A DNA stretch of 64,000 nucleotides, taken from positions 744,001-808,000 of the forward strand of contig OZ242280.1 of NCBI GenBank assembly GCA_965207345.1. The letters run 5' to 3'. Below the pieces are notes generated by a model. That model did not search any database, was not told the DNA's origin, and saw only the letters and a program-made list of their open reading frames with translations. The translations under genes and the position numbers were made by a program. Shown piece by piece: positions 26,371 to 35,002 of the stretch. Origin of the DNA: G965207345 sp965207345. GTDB taxonomy: Bacteria; Pseudomonadota; Gammaproteobacteria; PS1; Pseudothioglobaceae. Every line of letters begins with the position of its first letter. The first letter of the stretch is position 1.

Positions 26371-27173
26371 TTCACCTGATAATGACGAATCACTTTTTTT
26401 AAAAAAATAAAGCGCTTGAAATGTTGTTTAGAAATATTGCTACTTACTCTAGCTAAATCATACATACTTTGTTTAATAAAATGAACTTTATCCGCTTTGC
26501 TAATTGTATCATCTAGTAAATTAAGCGGCATCGGCGTGAATAAATTAATCTCAATAATTTTAAAAACACCGTGTACTAAGTCTTCTATACCATTTGCCTT
26601 AACCCCCACTCTTGCTAGAAGAAAATCAGGTAATTCTTGTAAATGTCCTTTAATTGCTAAAATATCTACTTTGCTTAATAAATGCGTGCAATCATGATAG
26701 TTTGTATGCTTATTGTGTATAGTGTTGATAGGGTGGGGTTCAGAGCAATTAACCGCCTCAGTGATAGTAAGTGTTACATAATCTTTTTTGTCACTTGCAT
26801 TGCGTATGTAGAATATTTCAAACTCTTTTTTTTCTGTGGCAATTTCTTGAACAATAAATGCTCTTTTCTTATGCTGATTAAGGTGTGTGCAAATCGCGTT
26901 AAATTCTGTTAGAGAGCGCACTAATTTAATGCCGTTACCATTTTGCCCCCACTCTGGTTTTAAGAAAACAGGGTAAATATTCGGTGGCTTATTTTTTTTT
27001 AAATAATATTGGGAGAGTCTCCACTTATTTGGAATTACTCTATTAATATCAATTTTAGAATAAATCCATTTTTCAGTATTAAAGTATTTGGCGTTGAGTT
27101 GGAAATACCACCAAGGAGGAATTTTCAGTTTTATCGTCCAAATAATATAATAAAAAATAAGTTTTGCAACCAT
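26367..27173 (-). CDS. Second ATP-grasp type ligase, divergent
   Basis: 268 aa. It has an N-terminal hydrophobic stretch (AKLIFYYIIWTIKLKIPPWW), then YPVFLKPEWGQNGNGIKLV (ATP-binding loop with conserved Lys), AFIVQEIATEKKEFEIFYI (adenine-binding strand), ARVGVKANGIEDLVHG and FKIIEINLFTPMPLNLLDD with the metal-binding Glu and Asn. This is an ATP-grasp protein of a different branch from its neighbour, resembling proteins loosely annotated as D-Ala-D-Ala ligase-like. It is the first gene of a three-gene overlapping unit on the minus strand. No carrier peptide or second-substrate gene was recognised nearby. Catalytic activity is inferred from the motifs. Confidence 0.7.
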   Translation of the reverse strand: MVAKLIFYYIIWTIKLKIPPWWYFQLNAKYFNTEKWIYSKIDINRVIPNKWRLSQYYLKKNKPPNIYPVFLKPEWGQNGNGIKLVRSLTEFNAICTHLNQHKKRAFIVQEIATEKKEFEIFYIRNASDKKDYVTLTITEAVNCSEPHPINTIHNKHTNYHDCTHLLSKVDILAIKGHLQELPDFLLARVGVKANGIEDLVHGVFKIIEINLFTPMPLNLLDDTISKADKVHFIKQSMYDLARVSSNISKQHFKRFIFLKKVIRHYQVK

Positions 27174-27262
27174 TATTAAAAAATTGAACTAGAAAAATAA
27201 AAAAATGATGATGAGTAAAAAATAATTTTGGGTGAAAATATTAATTTTTTAGGCGATAAATT

Positions 27263-27718
27263 TCAAGTTTTTTTATTCAGAAAAGCAACAATAAGCCCTA
27301 AAATTAAAATAGATAAAGCAGCATTTGCTAGTCCCTTATCCATTTGCATAATACCATTTTCTTCCCAAGTTGGTATCCAGCCAAGCGGAGTAAAAAGATG
27401 AAAAAACACTGCGCCCGCCATAATTACAGATGCTAGTAGTGCCCCTATGCAATGCAGTTTTTCTCTATGTGCCATAAAAATAATAGGAGAAAGCAAAATG
27501 AGCGAGGCAGCAAGTTCAGCACTACCAATTAAATATTGACCAAAATTTGCAAATAAACTGCCGATGGTTTGCCCGAGTGTATCATGCATCCAATCGCCAA
27601 TCGTGCTAAAAATATGCTGAGGCTCTTTCGCATCAGTAAACTTGTAAAACAAAGACCCTAGAAATATATAAGATGTCCACAATGCAAATAGCCAGCTAAT
27701 TATTGCTTTTATTTTCAT
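27263..27718 (-). CDS. DoxX-like small membrane protein
   Basis: 151 aa with four membrane segments. Its first loop contains FYKFTDAKEPQHIFSTIGDW, matching the YKFxGAPExxxIFxTLG sequence seen in DoxX-like proteins, and the third segment region GSAELAASLILLSP fits the same family. The ATG follows a strong AAGGAGG on the minus strand (27722-27728). Function is unknown. It is separated by 90 bp from the ATP-grasp unit and may be independent of it. Confidence 0.6.
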   Translation of the reverse strand: MKIKAIISWLFALWTSYIFLGSLFYKFTDAKEPQHIFSTIGDWMHDTLGQTIGSLFANFGQYLIGSAELAASLILLSPIIFMAHREKLHCIGALLASVIMAGAVFFHLFTPLGWIPTWEENGIMQMDKGLANAALSILILGLIVAFLNKKT

Positions 27719-27773
27719 TTCATCCTCCTTGTTTAATGAATTAGGCAGGATTATTATAAACTAATTGGCACTC

Positions 27774-28847
27774 TTAAACAGTATTTTCAAGACGCGTGCG
27801 CGCTTTACCTGAATTAAGCACCATGCGCACCATCTCTGCTGCATCTGGTAAATTATCTGTGCGCTTTGTGTGGTATAAAATCAAACTTGCTCCGTATACT
27901 AAGCCATCATAAAATATACCTTTTTCTCCTGCAAGCGCTTCTTTACCAAGAACAATAGCATGTTTGGCTAGTGCATTAATATTGTTTGCAACATATTTTT
28001 TTTCTGGCAAAGGAATGGCACGTAAATCTCTATGGATGCCAAGTTTTTTAGGGTCAACTTCTATGCGTGCCCGCTCATTCTCTTTATCGTAAGAAATCAT
28101 AAGCCCTACTTGACGAAGGGATGGAATAACACCACCTTCAACCCCGCGCACAAGCAGGGCGCTATCTAAACCAGAAGCACTGGCTAATTCAGCATAGATT
28201 GGCGGATAAGGTTTGTGCACATAACCCAAAATAATATGCGTATTTTTAGCACGAATGGGGGCAATGAGCGTTTCTACCGTGTTTATTACTGTGCGCTTAA
28301 TTATCTTATTTCTAAGCGGAAGCAGTTGATTTAGTTTCGTACAATAGTACGCTTGGTCCAAATAAGCCCAAGCAATTTTTTTATTTTCTATTTGAGATTT
28401 TGCACCAAAACTAGATTTATCAACATCAATATCTAAATTTTTATAAATATGTTTGTGTGTTAAGCCAAACTTTGGTGTGATAGAGTCTAAACCGTGAATT
28501 ATAGTCGGTAGCCCCAATTCAGCGAGCAATGGCGGTAAAAATGGAGAAATAGGAATACTGCGATTATAACCATTGTAAGGATCACCAATATCAATCAGAA
28601 TATCAACATCAGCAATTTGCCTATCCGATTCTGATAAAATTGCAGCGAGAATGCCCTTATTTTCTTCCATTGTCTCACGTTTCATTCTAAGAGCGATGAG
28701 AAAAATAGCCGCTTGCACTGGATCAATCTCACCTCTTATAATGCTTTGCATTGCTAGTTTTGCTTCTTCAAAATCAATGTTTTTACTTAGCTCAGGCCCA
28801 GTAGCAATGCGCCCAATAATAGATTTTAATAATAACTGTGCTTCCAT
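27774..28847 (-). CDS. TrpD2/YbiB-like anthranilate phosphoribosyltransferase homologue
   Basis: 357 aa, related to TrpD over its whole length: an N-terminal helical domain (FEEAKLAMQSIIRGEIDPVQ, AAIFLIALRMKRETMEE) and an alpha/beta domain. The PRPP-binding GTGGD of TrpD is replaced by IGDPYNGYNRSIPIS, so phosphoribosyl transfer is unlikely. HKPYPPIYAELA and LLVRGVEGGVIPSLR are typical of the TrpD2 (YbiB) branch, whose known members bind nucleic acid. A real trpC lies 28 kb away, but no tryptophan gene is adjacent. The Rieske gene directly upstream is a probable operon partner. Confidence 0.8.
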   Translation of the reverse strand: MEAQLLLKSIIGRIATGPELSKNIDFEEAKLAMQSIIRGEIDPVQAAIFLIALRMKRETMEENKGILAAILSESDRQIADVDILIDIGDPYNGYNRSIPISPFLPPLLAELGLPTIIHGLDSITPKFGLTHKHIYKNLDIDVDKSSFGAKSQIENKKIAWAYLDQAYYCTKLNQLLPLRNKIIKRTVINTVETLIAPIRAKNTHIILGYVHKPYPPIYAELASASGLDSALLVRGVEGGVIPSLRQVGLMISYDKENERARIEVDPKKLGIHRDLRAIPLPEKKYVANNINALAKHAIVLGKEALAGEKGIFYDGLVYGASLILYHTKRTDNLPDAAEMVRMVLNSGKARTRLENTV

Positions 28848-28867
28848 TGTTTAATCAGATATAATTT

Positions 28868-29179
28868 TTAATTTTTTAATGTTGTTAGATAGATAAAAAT
28901 TTTCCCAGCATGCGCTTTAACTGCATAAGTATTTAATTTTTCCACCATTTTTTCATCACTTTCACCAGTCGTTAAATTAAAACTAAAACCGTGTAAAGAA
29001 CATTGAATACGCCCATTTTTTAAACAACCCAGTGTAAGTTTAGCTTCTTCGTGCGGACATCTATTATCAGCACAAAATAATTTGCCGTCAACACATGCTA
29101 AAAAAAGCGCCAAGCCACCTAAATTAAATTCCGCCATGGTATTATTTTTTAATCGTGTTATAGGTGCTTCAATCCACAT
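28868..29179 (-). CDS. Rieske [2Fe-2S] ferredoxin-type protein
   Basis: A 103-aa soluble Rieske protein. Cluster ligands are C-x-H in NRCPHEEAKLTLGC and C-x2-H in IQCSLHGFSFNLTTGE, the expected CxH...CxxH spacing with the GFSF turn. There is no signal peptide or membrane helix, so it is a cytoplasmic electron carrier or the ferredoxin-like part of a dioxygenase-type system. No oxygenase is encoded nearby. It precedes the TrpD2-like gene by 20 bp on the same strand. Confidence 0.9.
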   Translation of the reverse strand: MWIEAPITRLKNNTMAEFNLGGLALFLACVDGKLFCADNRCPHEEAKLTLGCLKNGRIQCSLHGFSFNLTTGESDEKMVEKLNTYAVKAHAGKIFIYLTTLKN

Positions 29180-29252
29180 TATCTCAATTTTAAATTACCA
29201 ATATTTTATGTTATTTTGTAACTTATATTTTTCGTGTTATAAATTTTTTATA

Positions 29253-29888
29253 TTACCAAAATACCCAAACACTGTTATTATCAAGTTTATTCCCACAAGC
29301 ATTTAATTGTTTCTTATATTTTTGTGCCCTATAGTCAATTGATTTTGCAATTTTAACAAGCCAATCTTTTTTAAGGTGTGTTTTTCTTTGAAAACCTCTA
29401 TGCCCCTCGTGGTAAGCCAGATATTGTGCATAAGCATCATTTTTTCCAATACCAAGTTTTTTATGATGATAATTGACATACCATCCAATAAAATCTGTAG
29501 CATCAGAGAAATCATTTCTATCTGCACTAAAATTGCCTGTTTTACTTTGATACCAACGCCAAGTATCATCTTTGACTTGCGCAAACCCATAAGCTGAAGA
29601 GGAACGAAACCAAGGGATAATACCAAATAATTTTTCGCGTGCAGGTCTGGCATCACTAGCAAAACGAGATTCTTGATAAATAAATGCAAGTTGCAAAGAT
29701 TTATCTACACCCCATTTCTTCTCACTACGTTTGAGTGCCTGATACCAACGCACTTCCTCATCTAGCAATACACAAACATTTTGCACTTCAATTGGCGGGG
29801 TTGAAAAACAACCAAGTAACATCCAAACAATAAGTGCATAAATTAAGTATTTTAATGGTATTTGTTTTATATTAATATTTAATAGCAT
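29253..29888 (-). CDS. Lytic transglycosylase SLT-domain lipoprotein
   Basis: 211 aa. A hydrophobic signal ends with a lipobox (WMLLGCFS), so the protein is probably an outer-membrane lipoprotein. The catalytic-domain features are LAFIYQESRFASDARPAR (catalytic Glu in QESRF), SSAYGFAQVKDDTWRWYQ and LAYHEGHRGFQRKTH, matching the small family of SLT-like transglycosylases with the E-S-x-F, GxxQ and AYNxG equivalents (here AYHEG). It would cut peptidoglycan glycan strands. The tpm gene precedes it by 6 bp on the same strand. Confidence 0.82.
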   Translation of the reverse strand: MLLNINIKQIPLKYLIYALIVWMLLGCFSTPPIEVQNVCVLLDEEVRWYQALKRSEKKWGVDKSLQLAFIYQESRFASDARPAREKLFGIIPWFRSSSAYGFAQVKDDTWRWYQSKTGNFSADRNDFSDATDFIGWYVNYHHKKLGIGKNDAYAQYLAYHEGHRGFQRKTHLKKDWLVKIAKSIDYRAQKYKKQLNACGNKLDNNSVWVFW

Positions 29889-29894
29889 TTTTAA

Positions 29895-30551
29895 CTAATA
29901 ACATTTTTTACTTGTCAATAAATAACTCACTTTATGCAAAAAATTCACACCTGCCTCTAGAAATTTTGTTTCATTTGCTAAATTATTTTTACATTCAAGT
30001 TCAACAATTTTAAAGCTATGAAATAATGAATATATTTCTTTGTTATTAAGTGCAAAAGGCGGGCCTGACATTTGTCTTTGAGGATAATTAAGCACAAGCA
30101 GTAATATTTGCACACAATCTGGCAAAATATACGTTAAATATTGTGCGTATAATGCGCGTTTTTTTTTATCTAGTGCAATCAATGATGCCCTATCATAAAC
30201 GCCACGCACATCTTTTAGTATTTCTTTTTCAAGTTTGAAATAATCACCCACATAAATACGAATGCGTTCACCCATATAAATAGTAAAATTTTTGGCAGTG
30301 TATTTTTGGTAATTCAAGTTATGCTCATTAAAAAAATCACCTACAGCTTTTTCGCTTAATTCCACGCCAATTACTTGGTAGCCTTTTTTTATAAGATAAA
30401 ACATATCTAAACTCTTGCCACATAGTGGCACAAAAACCGTATCATCTGGTTTTAAGTTTAAACACTTTAGAAATTTGACTAAGCGCGTATTAACGCTTGT
30501 CTTATGCCAGCCAATTAAATTGTCTTGCCAACGTTTTTGCCAATCAGTCAT
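29895..30551 (-). CDS. tpm: Thiopurine S-methyltransferase family protein
   Basis: A 218-aa class I SAM-dependent methyltransferase. The N terminus WQKRWQDNLIGWHKTSVNTR and the SAM-binding VFVPLCGKSLDMFYL are diagnostic for TPMT. GYQVIGVELSEKAV and GVYDRASLIALDKKKR follow, then LLVLNYPQRQMSGPPFAL with the conserved PPF near the substrate loop. Bacterial members methylate thiols and selenium or tellurium compounds; which applies here is unknown. It probably shares an operon with the downstream SLT gene. Confidence 0.9.
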   Translation of the reverse strand: MTDWQKRWQDNLIGWHKTSVNTRLVKFLKCLNLKPDDTVFVPLCGKSLDMFYLIKKGYQVIGVELSEKAVGDFFNEHNLNYQKYTAKNFTIYMGERIRIYVGDYFKLEKEILKDVRGVYDRASLIALDKKKRALYAQYLTYILPDCVQILLLVLNYPQRQMSGPPFALNNKEIYSLFHSFKIVELECKNNLANETKFLEAGVNFLHKVSYLLTSKKCY

Positions 30552-30646
30552 AAACGGAAAAATAATAAAAAATGGTAAAATAAGATGAGCTATATTATAG
30601 TACTTGTGTCAAATGAGGTAAGCTTTATGTGTAAAATTTAATATTG

Positions 30647-31141
30647 ATGCTTAAAAAAAATAGAAAAATTATTCTACAACTTGTTTTTTTTATTCTAGCC
30701 ATTATTTTTATTCGCTCTTGGCAACAACAAGATTTAATAGCAGGCGAGGCGCCGCATTTCATGAGTTACAATCTTGAAGGGCGGACATACACACTAAATG
30801 GTGATGAGGGTAAGGCTTCACTTGTGCACTTTTGGGCAACATGGTGTTCTATTTGTGCGTTTGAAAATGATAATATCCAAAATATTGCTAAGGATTATAA
30901 AGTATTTAATATTGCCATGCAATCTGGCAGCGACAAAGAAATTATTCGCTACGCAAAAAAAAATAGCCTGGATAGGTCCAACATTATAAATGATCAGCTT
31001 GGTACTCTAGCTAAGCATTATGGCGTCAAAGCAACACCTACAAGTTTTATCATTGATAAATATGGAAATATTGCATTTACCGAAGTGGGATATACTACTG
31101 AACTAGGACTTCGTTTACGCTTATGGTGGGCTTCACTGTGA
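30647..31141 (+). CDS. Membrane-anchored thioredoxin-like disulfide oxidoreductase (TlpA/ScsD type)
   Basis: 164 aa with an N-terminal membrane anchor (IILQLVFFILAIIFIRSW) and a periplasmic thioredoxin fold. The active site is WATWCSICAFEND, a CSIC dithiol, and the cis-proline loop is KATPTSFIID. Reducing or oxidising periplasmic cysteines is the expected role, for example in cytochrome c maturation or copper and sulfur stress. The ATG at 30647 is used; the TTG one codon upstream is unlikely. It overlaps ung by four bases if ung starts at its GTG. Confidence 0.85.
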   Translation: MLKKNRKIILQLVFFILAIIFIRSWQQQDLIAGEAPHFMSYNLEGRTYTLNGDEGKASLVHFWATWCSICAFENDNIQNIAKDYKVFNIAMQSGSDKEIIRYAKKNSLDRSNIINDQLGTLAKHYGVKATPTSFIIDKYGNIAFTEVGYTTELGLRLRLWWASL

Positions 31142-31815
31142 GTGCTAGACGTCCAAATATTAGTGATTGGATGAATCATTTATCCGCTGAGTTTGATAAA
31201 CCCTATATGCATAGGCTTAAAAAATTCTTAATTGCAGAAAAAAAACGTGGCAAATGTATTTTTCCAGAAACAAAATATTGGTTTTTAGCACTTAAGATGA
31301 CAGCACTCAGTCGTGTTAAAGTCGTAATTTTAGGACAAGACCCCTACCCAACTCCTGGCCATGCACATGGACTTAGTTTTTCTGTTCCGCGTCATATACT
31401 CGCGCCTTATTCACTTAAAAATATCTTTGATGAAATTAAATCTGATTTGGGAATAGATATGTCTTATCAAGGAGATTTAAGTGCTTGGGCAAAGCAGGGC
31501 GTTTTACTTTTAAATAGTGTGTTAACTGTAAATTCTGGTGCCAGAGGTTCACATAAAGATCAGGGTTGGGAGATATTTACTGACAAAATTATTGATGTTA
31601 TAAATGAACAAAGAACACATATTGTTTTTTTATTGTGGGGACGTTATGCTTTAGAGAAAAAAATGCGCATTAATGCAAAAAAACATTTGATATTAACTGC
31701 TGCACACCCATCTCCACTTTCTGCTATGCGTGGTTTTTTTGGCTGCAAACATTTTTCTAAAGCTAATATTTATTTAAAAAAACATCATTTAGGCATAATT
31801 AACTGGCAATTATGA
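31138..31815 (+). CDS. ung: Uracil-DNA glycosylase
   Basis: Removes uracil from DNA after cytosine deamination or dUMP incorporation. Family 1 motifs: VVILGQDPYPTPGHAHGLSF (catalytic Asp in GQDPYP), LLLNSVLTVNSG, WGRYALEK, and the Leu-intercalation loop AAHPSPLSAMRGFFG. About 225 aa. I prefer the GTG at 31138, which overlaps the upstream TGA (GTGA) and has GGTGGG seven bases before it; the ATG at 31123 in the same frame has no ribosome-binding site. Confidence 0.96.
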   Translation: MSARRPNISDWMNHLSAEFDKPYMHRLKKFLIAEKKRGKCIFPETKYWFLALKMTALSRVKVVILGQDPYPTPGHAHGLSFSVPRHILAPYSLKNIFDEIKSDLGIDMSYQGDLSAWAKQGVLLLNSVLTVNSGARGSHKDQGWEIFTDKIIDVINEQRTHIVFLLWGRYALEKKMRINAKKHLILTAAHPSPLSAMRGFFGCKHFSKANIYLKKHHLGIINWQL

Positions 31816-31859
31816 AGTTGAAGATGAAAATTTAATGAATGCTGTTATTTTTGATAATA

Positions 31860-32978
31860 ATGGAAAAATCACTGACACTTGTTATTGATGACGCGGTTTA
31901 TGGGTATCAACAATTATTTTCTAAATTTGGCAAAATTATCGCACTGCCAGGAAGAAAAATTGATAAAAATTGCGTAAAAAACGCTGATATACTTATTGTG
32001 CGCTCACGCACTAAAGTAGATAAAAATTTGTTGTCAGGAAGTAAAGTTTGCTTTGTAGGTAGCGCTGTTTCTGGTTTGGATCATATTGATATAAACTATT
32101 TAAAACACGCTCATATCTGTTTTTTTTCAGCACAAGCTGCTAATGCAAATGCTGTAGCAGAATATGTTATCAGTGCTTTGGTTAATTTGGAGGCAGATTT
32201 CCAATTTAGATTAAGCGATAAATCTTTGGCTATTATAGGAGTTGGTAATGTGGGTGCGCACCTTTATACTAAAGTAAAAATGCTTGGTATCAAAATTTAT
32301 TTACATGATCCGCCCAAACTAGAAAAAGAAAACTTAATAATGCAAAAAAAAATGGTGCATTTTTCTAAAGATAATCTCATCCAAGAAAGTTTTAGCAAAG
32401 AATGCTTTACCAAAGCAGAATTTGTTGATTTAAAAACTGCATTAACGGCTGATATAATTAGCATGCACACGCCACTTACCAAAATGGGGAAATACCCTAG
32501 TTTTCATTTATTGGGCGCACATAATTTTCATCATATTAACAAAAATACTATTCTTATTAATACTGCTAGAGGAGGCGTGATTGATGAGAGTGTTTGGCAA
32601 AAAACGCCAACACTTGCAAATGTAATTGATTGTTGGGAAAATGAGCCGCACATTAATCAAATACTCAGAAAGAATGCCTACCTAGCAACGCCACACATTG
32701 CTGGACACTCTGTTGACGCAAAATTTACAGCTAGCTCTATGGTATATAAAGCATTATGTCGGTTTATGGGCGAGGTACCTAGTGAAAATTTAAAAAACCC
32801 TATTGAGACAGTGAGTATAAACATAAAAAACGTAACTACACTAAAAAATACGCTAAATAAAATTTATGATTTTAAACAAGATAGTCCTGCTCTATTAAGT
32901 GCAAAGGCGTTTGAGAATTATCGTCGCCATTATCCTAAGCGTTATGAATGGAAGCATTTTAAACATTTCAAACAGTGA
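31860..32978 (+). CDS. pdxB: Erythronate-4-phosphate dehydrogenase PdxB
   Basis: Second step of the DXP-independent pyridoxal phosphate pathway. It is a D-2-hydroxyacid dehydrogenase: the N-terminal VIDDAVYGYQQLFSKFG resembles the start of PdxB, then LIVRSRTKV, VGSAVSGLDHIDINYL, the NAD-binding AIIGVGNVGAHLYTKVKMLG, SMHTPLTKMGKYPSFHLLG (the PdxB-specific longer loop), INTARGGVIDE and TPHIAGHSVDAKF with the catalytic His. ATG at 31860; the open frame extends seven codons further upstream. About 372 aa. Confidence 0.93.
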   Translation: MEKSLTLVIDDAVYGYQQLFSKFGKIIALPGRKIDKNCVKNADILIVRSRTKVDKNLLSGSKVCFVGSAVSGLDHIDINYLKHAHICFFSAQAANANAVAEYVISALVNLEADFQFRLSDKSLAIIGVGNVGAHLYTKVKMLGIKIYLHDPPKLEKENLIMQKKMVHFSKDNLIQESFSKECFTKAEFVDLKTALTADIISMHTPLTKMGKYPSFHLLGAHNFHHINKNTILINTARGGVIDESVWQKTPTLANVIDCWENEPHINQILRKNAYLATPHIAGHSVDAKFTASSMVYKALCRFMGEVPSENLKNPIETVSINIKNVTTLKNTLNKIYDFKQDSPALLSAKAFENYRRHYPKRYEWKHFKHFKQ

Positions 32979-32997
32979 AAAAATTATTTCAGTATTT

Positions 32998-34386
32998 TTA
33001 GTATTTACATCTCCAAGTGGTGTTAGCCTGTGTATCTTCTAAAATAATGTTATGTGCAGCTAATTCATCCCGTATTGCATCGGATAGAATAAAGTTTTTA
33101 CATTTTCTTGCCTGATTGCGTTCCATTATTTTTTGATTAATTTGTTCATCTGATAGTTTGATCCCACGTTTAAAAAAATCTTTTTCATGTTGTAAAATTC
33201 CTAAATAGCCACCAAGTTTTCTAAGTAACTCAGCAAGTGATCTTGCTTGGTCTAAATCGTATAACCTAACTTGATTGAGTTTTTTTAATAAATCAAATAA
33301 TATTGAAAGCGCAACAGGGGTATTAAAATCATCATCCAAGGCGGCAATAAAATTATTTTTAAAATCATAACGTATCACTACTTCTGCCATGGCTGTGCTA
33401 TCAATAAATAAGTCACGAATACCTAGATAAAGACGTCTTAGTGTATTTTCAGCAATTATTAAATTTTCTTCGCTGTAATTAAGTGGGCTACGATAATGGC
33501 TACTGATGATAAAGTAACGCAGAGTCTCACCGCTATATTTTTTTAAAAGATTACGAATTGTTACAAAATTGCCAATCGATTTGCTCATTTTTTTCTGCTT
33601 TATATTGACAAAACCAAGGTGCATCCAATAATTTGCAAATTGCGTCTCGTGCGCACTTTGTGATTGTGCAATTTCGTTTTCATGATGCGGAAAAATTAAA
33701 TCCATCCCACCGCCATGTATATCAAAATGATGTCCTAAATAACGCATTGACATTGCTGAACATTCAATATGCCAGCCCGGACGACCTGGCCCCCAACTCG
33801 TTCTCCAACTTGGTTCATGCTCTTTAGATGCTTTCCATAATACAAAATCAAGTACATCTTTTTTATATTCATTTACATCAACACGTGCGCCAATTTTTAA
33901 TTCATCCAAATTTTTAGCTGATAATTTACCATAAGACGAAAAGGCACGTGTAGAAAAATAAATATCACCATTCATTGCCTGATAGGCTAATTTTTTATCC
34001 ATAAGTTTTTGGATTAAGTACAGCATATCATCAATATGATCAGTTGCTCTTGGCTCAATATCAGGTGACAAGACATCCAGTGCTCTCTCATCTTCGTGCA
34101 TCGCCGAGGTAAAACGCGCTGTCAACGTAGCAATATCCTCTTGATTTTTAATTGCTTGTTTAATGATTTTATCGTCAATATCAGTGATATTACGTACATA
34201 ACAAACTTTAGTAAAATGGCGTCTTAGATGGCGGGCAATAATATCAAACATTACCAATACGCGTGCATGACCAATGTGGCAATAATCATAAACTGTCATA
34301 CCGCAAACATAAATGCCAATGCGATTTTCATCAATTGGCACAAATTCTTGTTTGTTACGAGTAAGTGTATTAAAAATTTTAAGCAT
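32998..34386 (-). CDS. cysS: Cysteinyl-tRNA synthetase
   Basis: Class I aminoacyl-tRNA synthetase charging tRNA-Cys. 462 aa. The zinc-site Cys and the HIGH signature are in YVCGMTVYDYCHIGHARV. WHIECSAMSMRYLG and GGMDLIFPHHENEIAQSQ form the cysteine/zinc pocket, and KMSKS is in KKMSKSIGNFVTI. The C-terminal helical DALR-like region is complete. It converges on pdxB with a 19-bp gap. Confidence 0.98.
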   Translation of the reverse strand: MLKIFNTLTRNKQEFVPIDENRIGIYVCGMTVYDYCHIGHARVLVMFDIIARHLRRHFTKVCYVRNITDIDDKIIKQAIKNQEDIATLTARFTSAMHEDERALDVLSPDIEPRATDHIDDMLYLIQKLMDKKLAYQAMNGDIYFSTRAFSSYGKLSAKNLDELKIGARVDVNEYKKDVLDFVLWKASKEHEPSWRTSWGPGRPGWHIECSAMSMRYLGHHFDIHGGGMDLIFPHHENEIAQSQSAHETQFANYWMHLGFVNIKQKKMSKSIGNFVTIRNLLKKYSGETLRYFIISSHYRSPLNYSEENLIIAENTLRRLYLGIRDLFIDSTAMAEVVIRYDFKNNFIAALDDDFNTPVALSILFDLLKKLNQVRLYDLDQARSLAELLRKLGGYLGILQHEKDFFKRGIKLSDEQINQKIMERNQARKCKNFILSDAIRDELAAHNIILEDTQANTTWRCKY

Positions 34387-34630
34387 AAGCTCAAATTATT
34401 TTTGTATTAGGTACTACATTTATAATTTTTTACACAGGCAAATTACTGTAAAAAAATCTGTCTTTACTTAAAAGTATGTAATAAATAAAAAATGCATACT
34501 AATTTTTTGAGTCAACCTCTCAATCTAAATAAATTAACAAAACACAGGTTATCTTAAAAAACACTTTGTAAAACTAAAAATTTCTAAGGCATAACTTTCA
34601 TTGTTTCTTTATTAAATAAAGACACAACCT

Positions 34631-34772
34631 ATGAGTATTTTAGTTATAAAAGGCACCAAGTTAAGTGTCTGGATTAGCCTATGGTGAAATCATTAATAAT
34701 TTTACTTCATCTAATCTAAAAGAAAAGAAAATTGTTTTATTTTTCTATCCGTTAGATTTTACTTTTGTTTGA
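34631..34772 (+). pseudogene. Peroxiredoxin (AhpC/TSA) remnant
   Basis: Between cysS and the rubredoxin gene (34387-34837). An ATG at 34631 begins MSILVIKGTKL, like the start of a typical 2-Cys peroxiredoxin. After a frameshift near 34680 the frame reads YGEIINNFTSS, NLKEKKIVLFFYPLDFTFV and stops at the TGA at 34770-34772, exactly where VCPTE with the peroxidatic Cys should follow. The rest of the gene is gone. The remaining part of this gap, 34387-34630, is AT-rich with no recognisable feature. Confidence 0.75.
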
Positions 34773-34837
34773 ACAATATTTTTTATAACTTTAGAGTAAA
34801 ATAACTTCACGCATTTTTAATTGATGAGGAAAAAATA

Positions 34838-35002
34838 ATGAAAAAATGGCAGTGTACAGTATGTGATTGGGTTTATGACGAAGAAAAAGGTGCACCTGAT
34901 GAGGGCATTACTCCAGGAACAAAATGGGAGCATGTTCCTGATGATTGGGTATGTCCAGATTGCGGTGCAACCAAAGATGAATTTGATATGGTGGAAATTT
35001 AG
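34838..35002 (+). CDS. Rubredoxin
   Basis: A 54-aa protein beginning MKKWQCTVCDWVYDEEKG and containing GITPGTKWEHVPDDWVCPDC. Four cysteines (6, 9, 39, 42) in two CxxC knuckles ligate one iron. The first knuckle is followed by DWVY rather than the usual GYxY. ATGAGGAAAAA upstream gives a plausible ribosome-binding site (GAGG about 8 bases before the ATG). It carries single electrons, usually to peroxide or superoxide reductases or alkane hydroxylases. It lies just downstream of a dead peroxiredoxin and its TAG shares a base with the GTG of leuB. Confidence 0.95.
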   Translation: MKKWQCTVCDWVYDEEKGAPDEGITPGTKWEHVPDDWVCPDCGATKDEFDMVEI

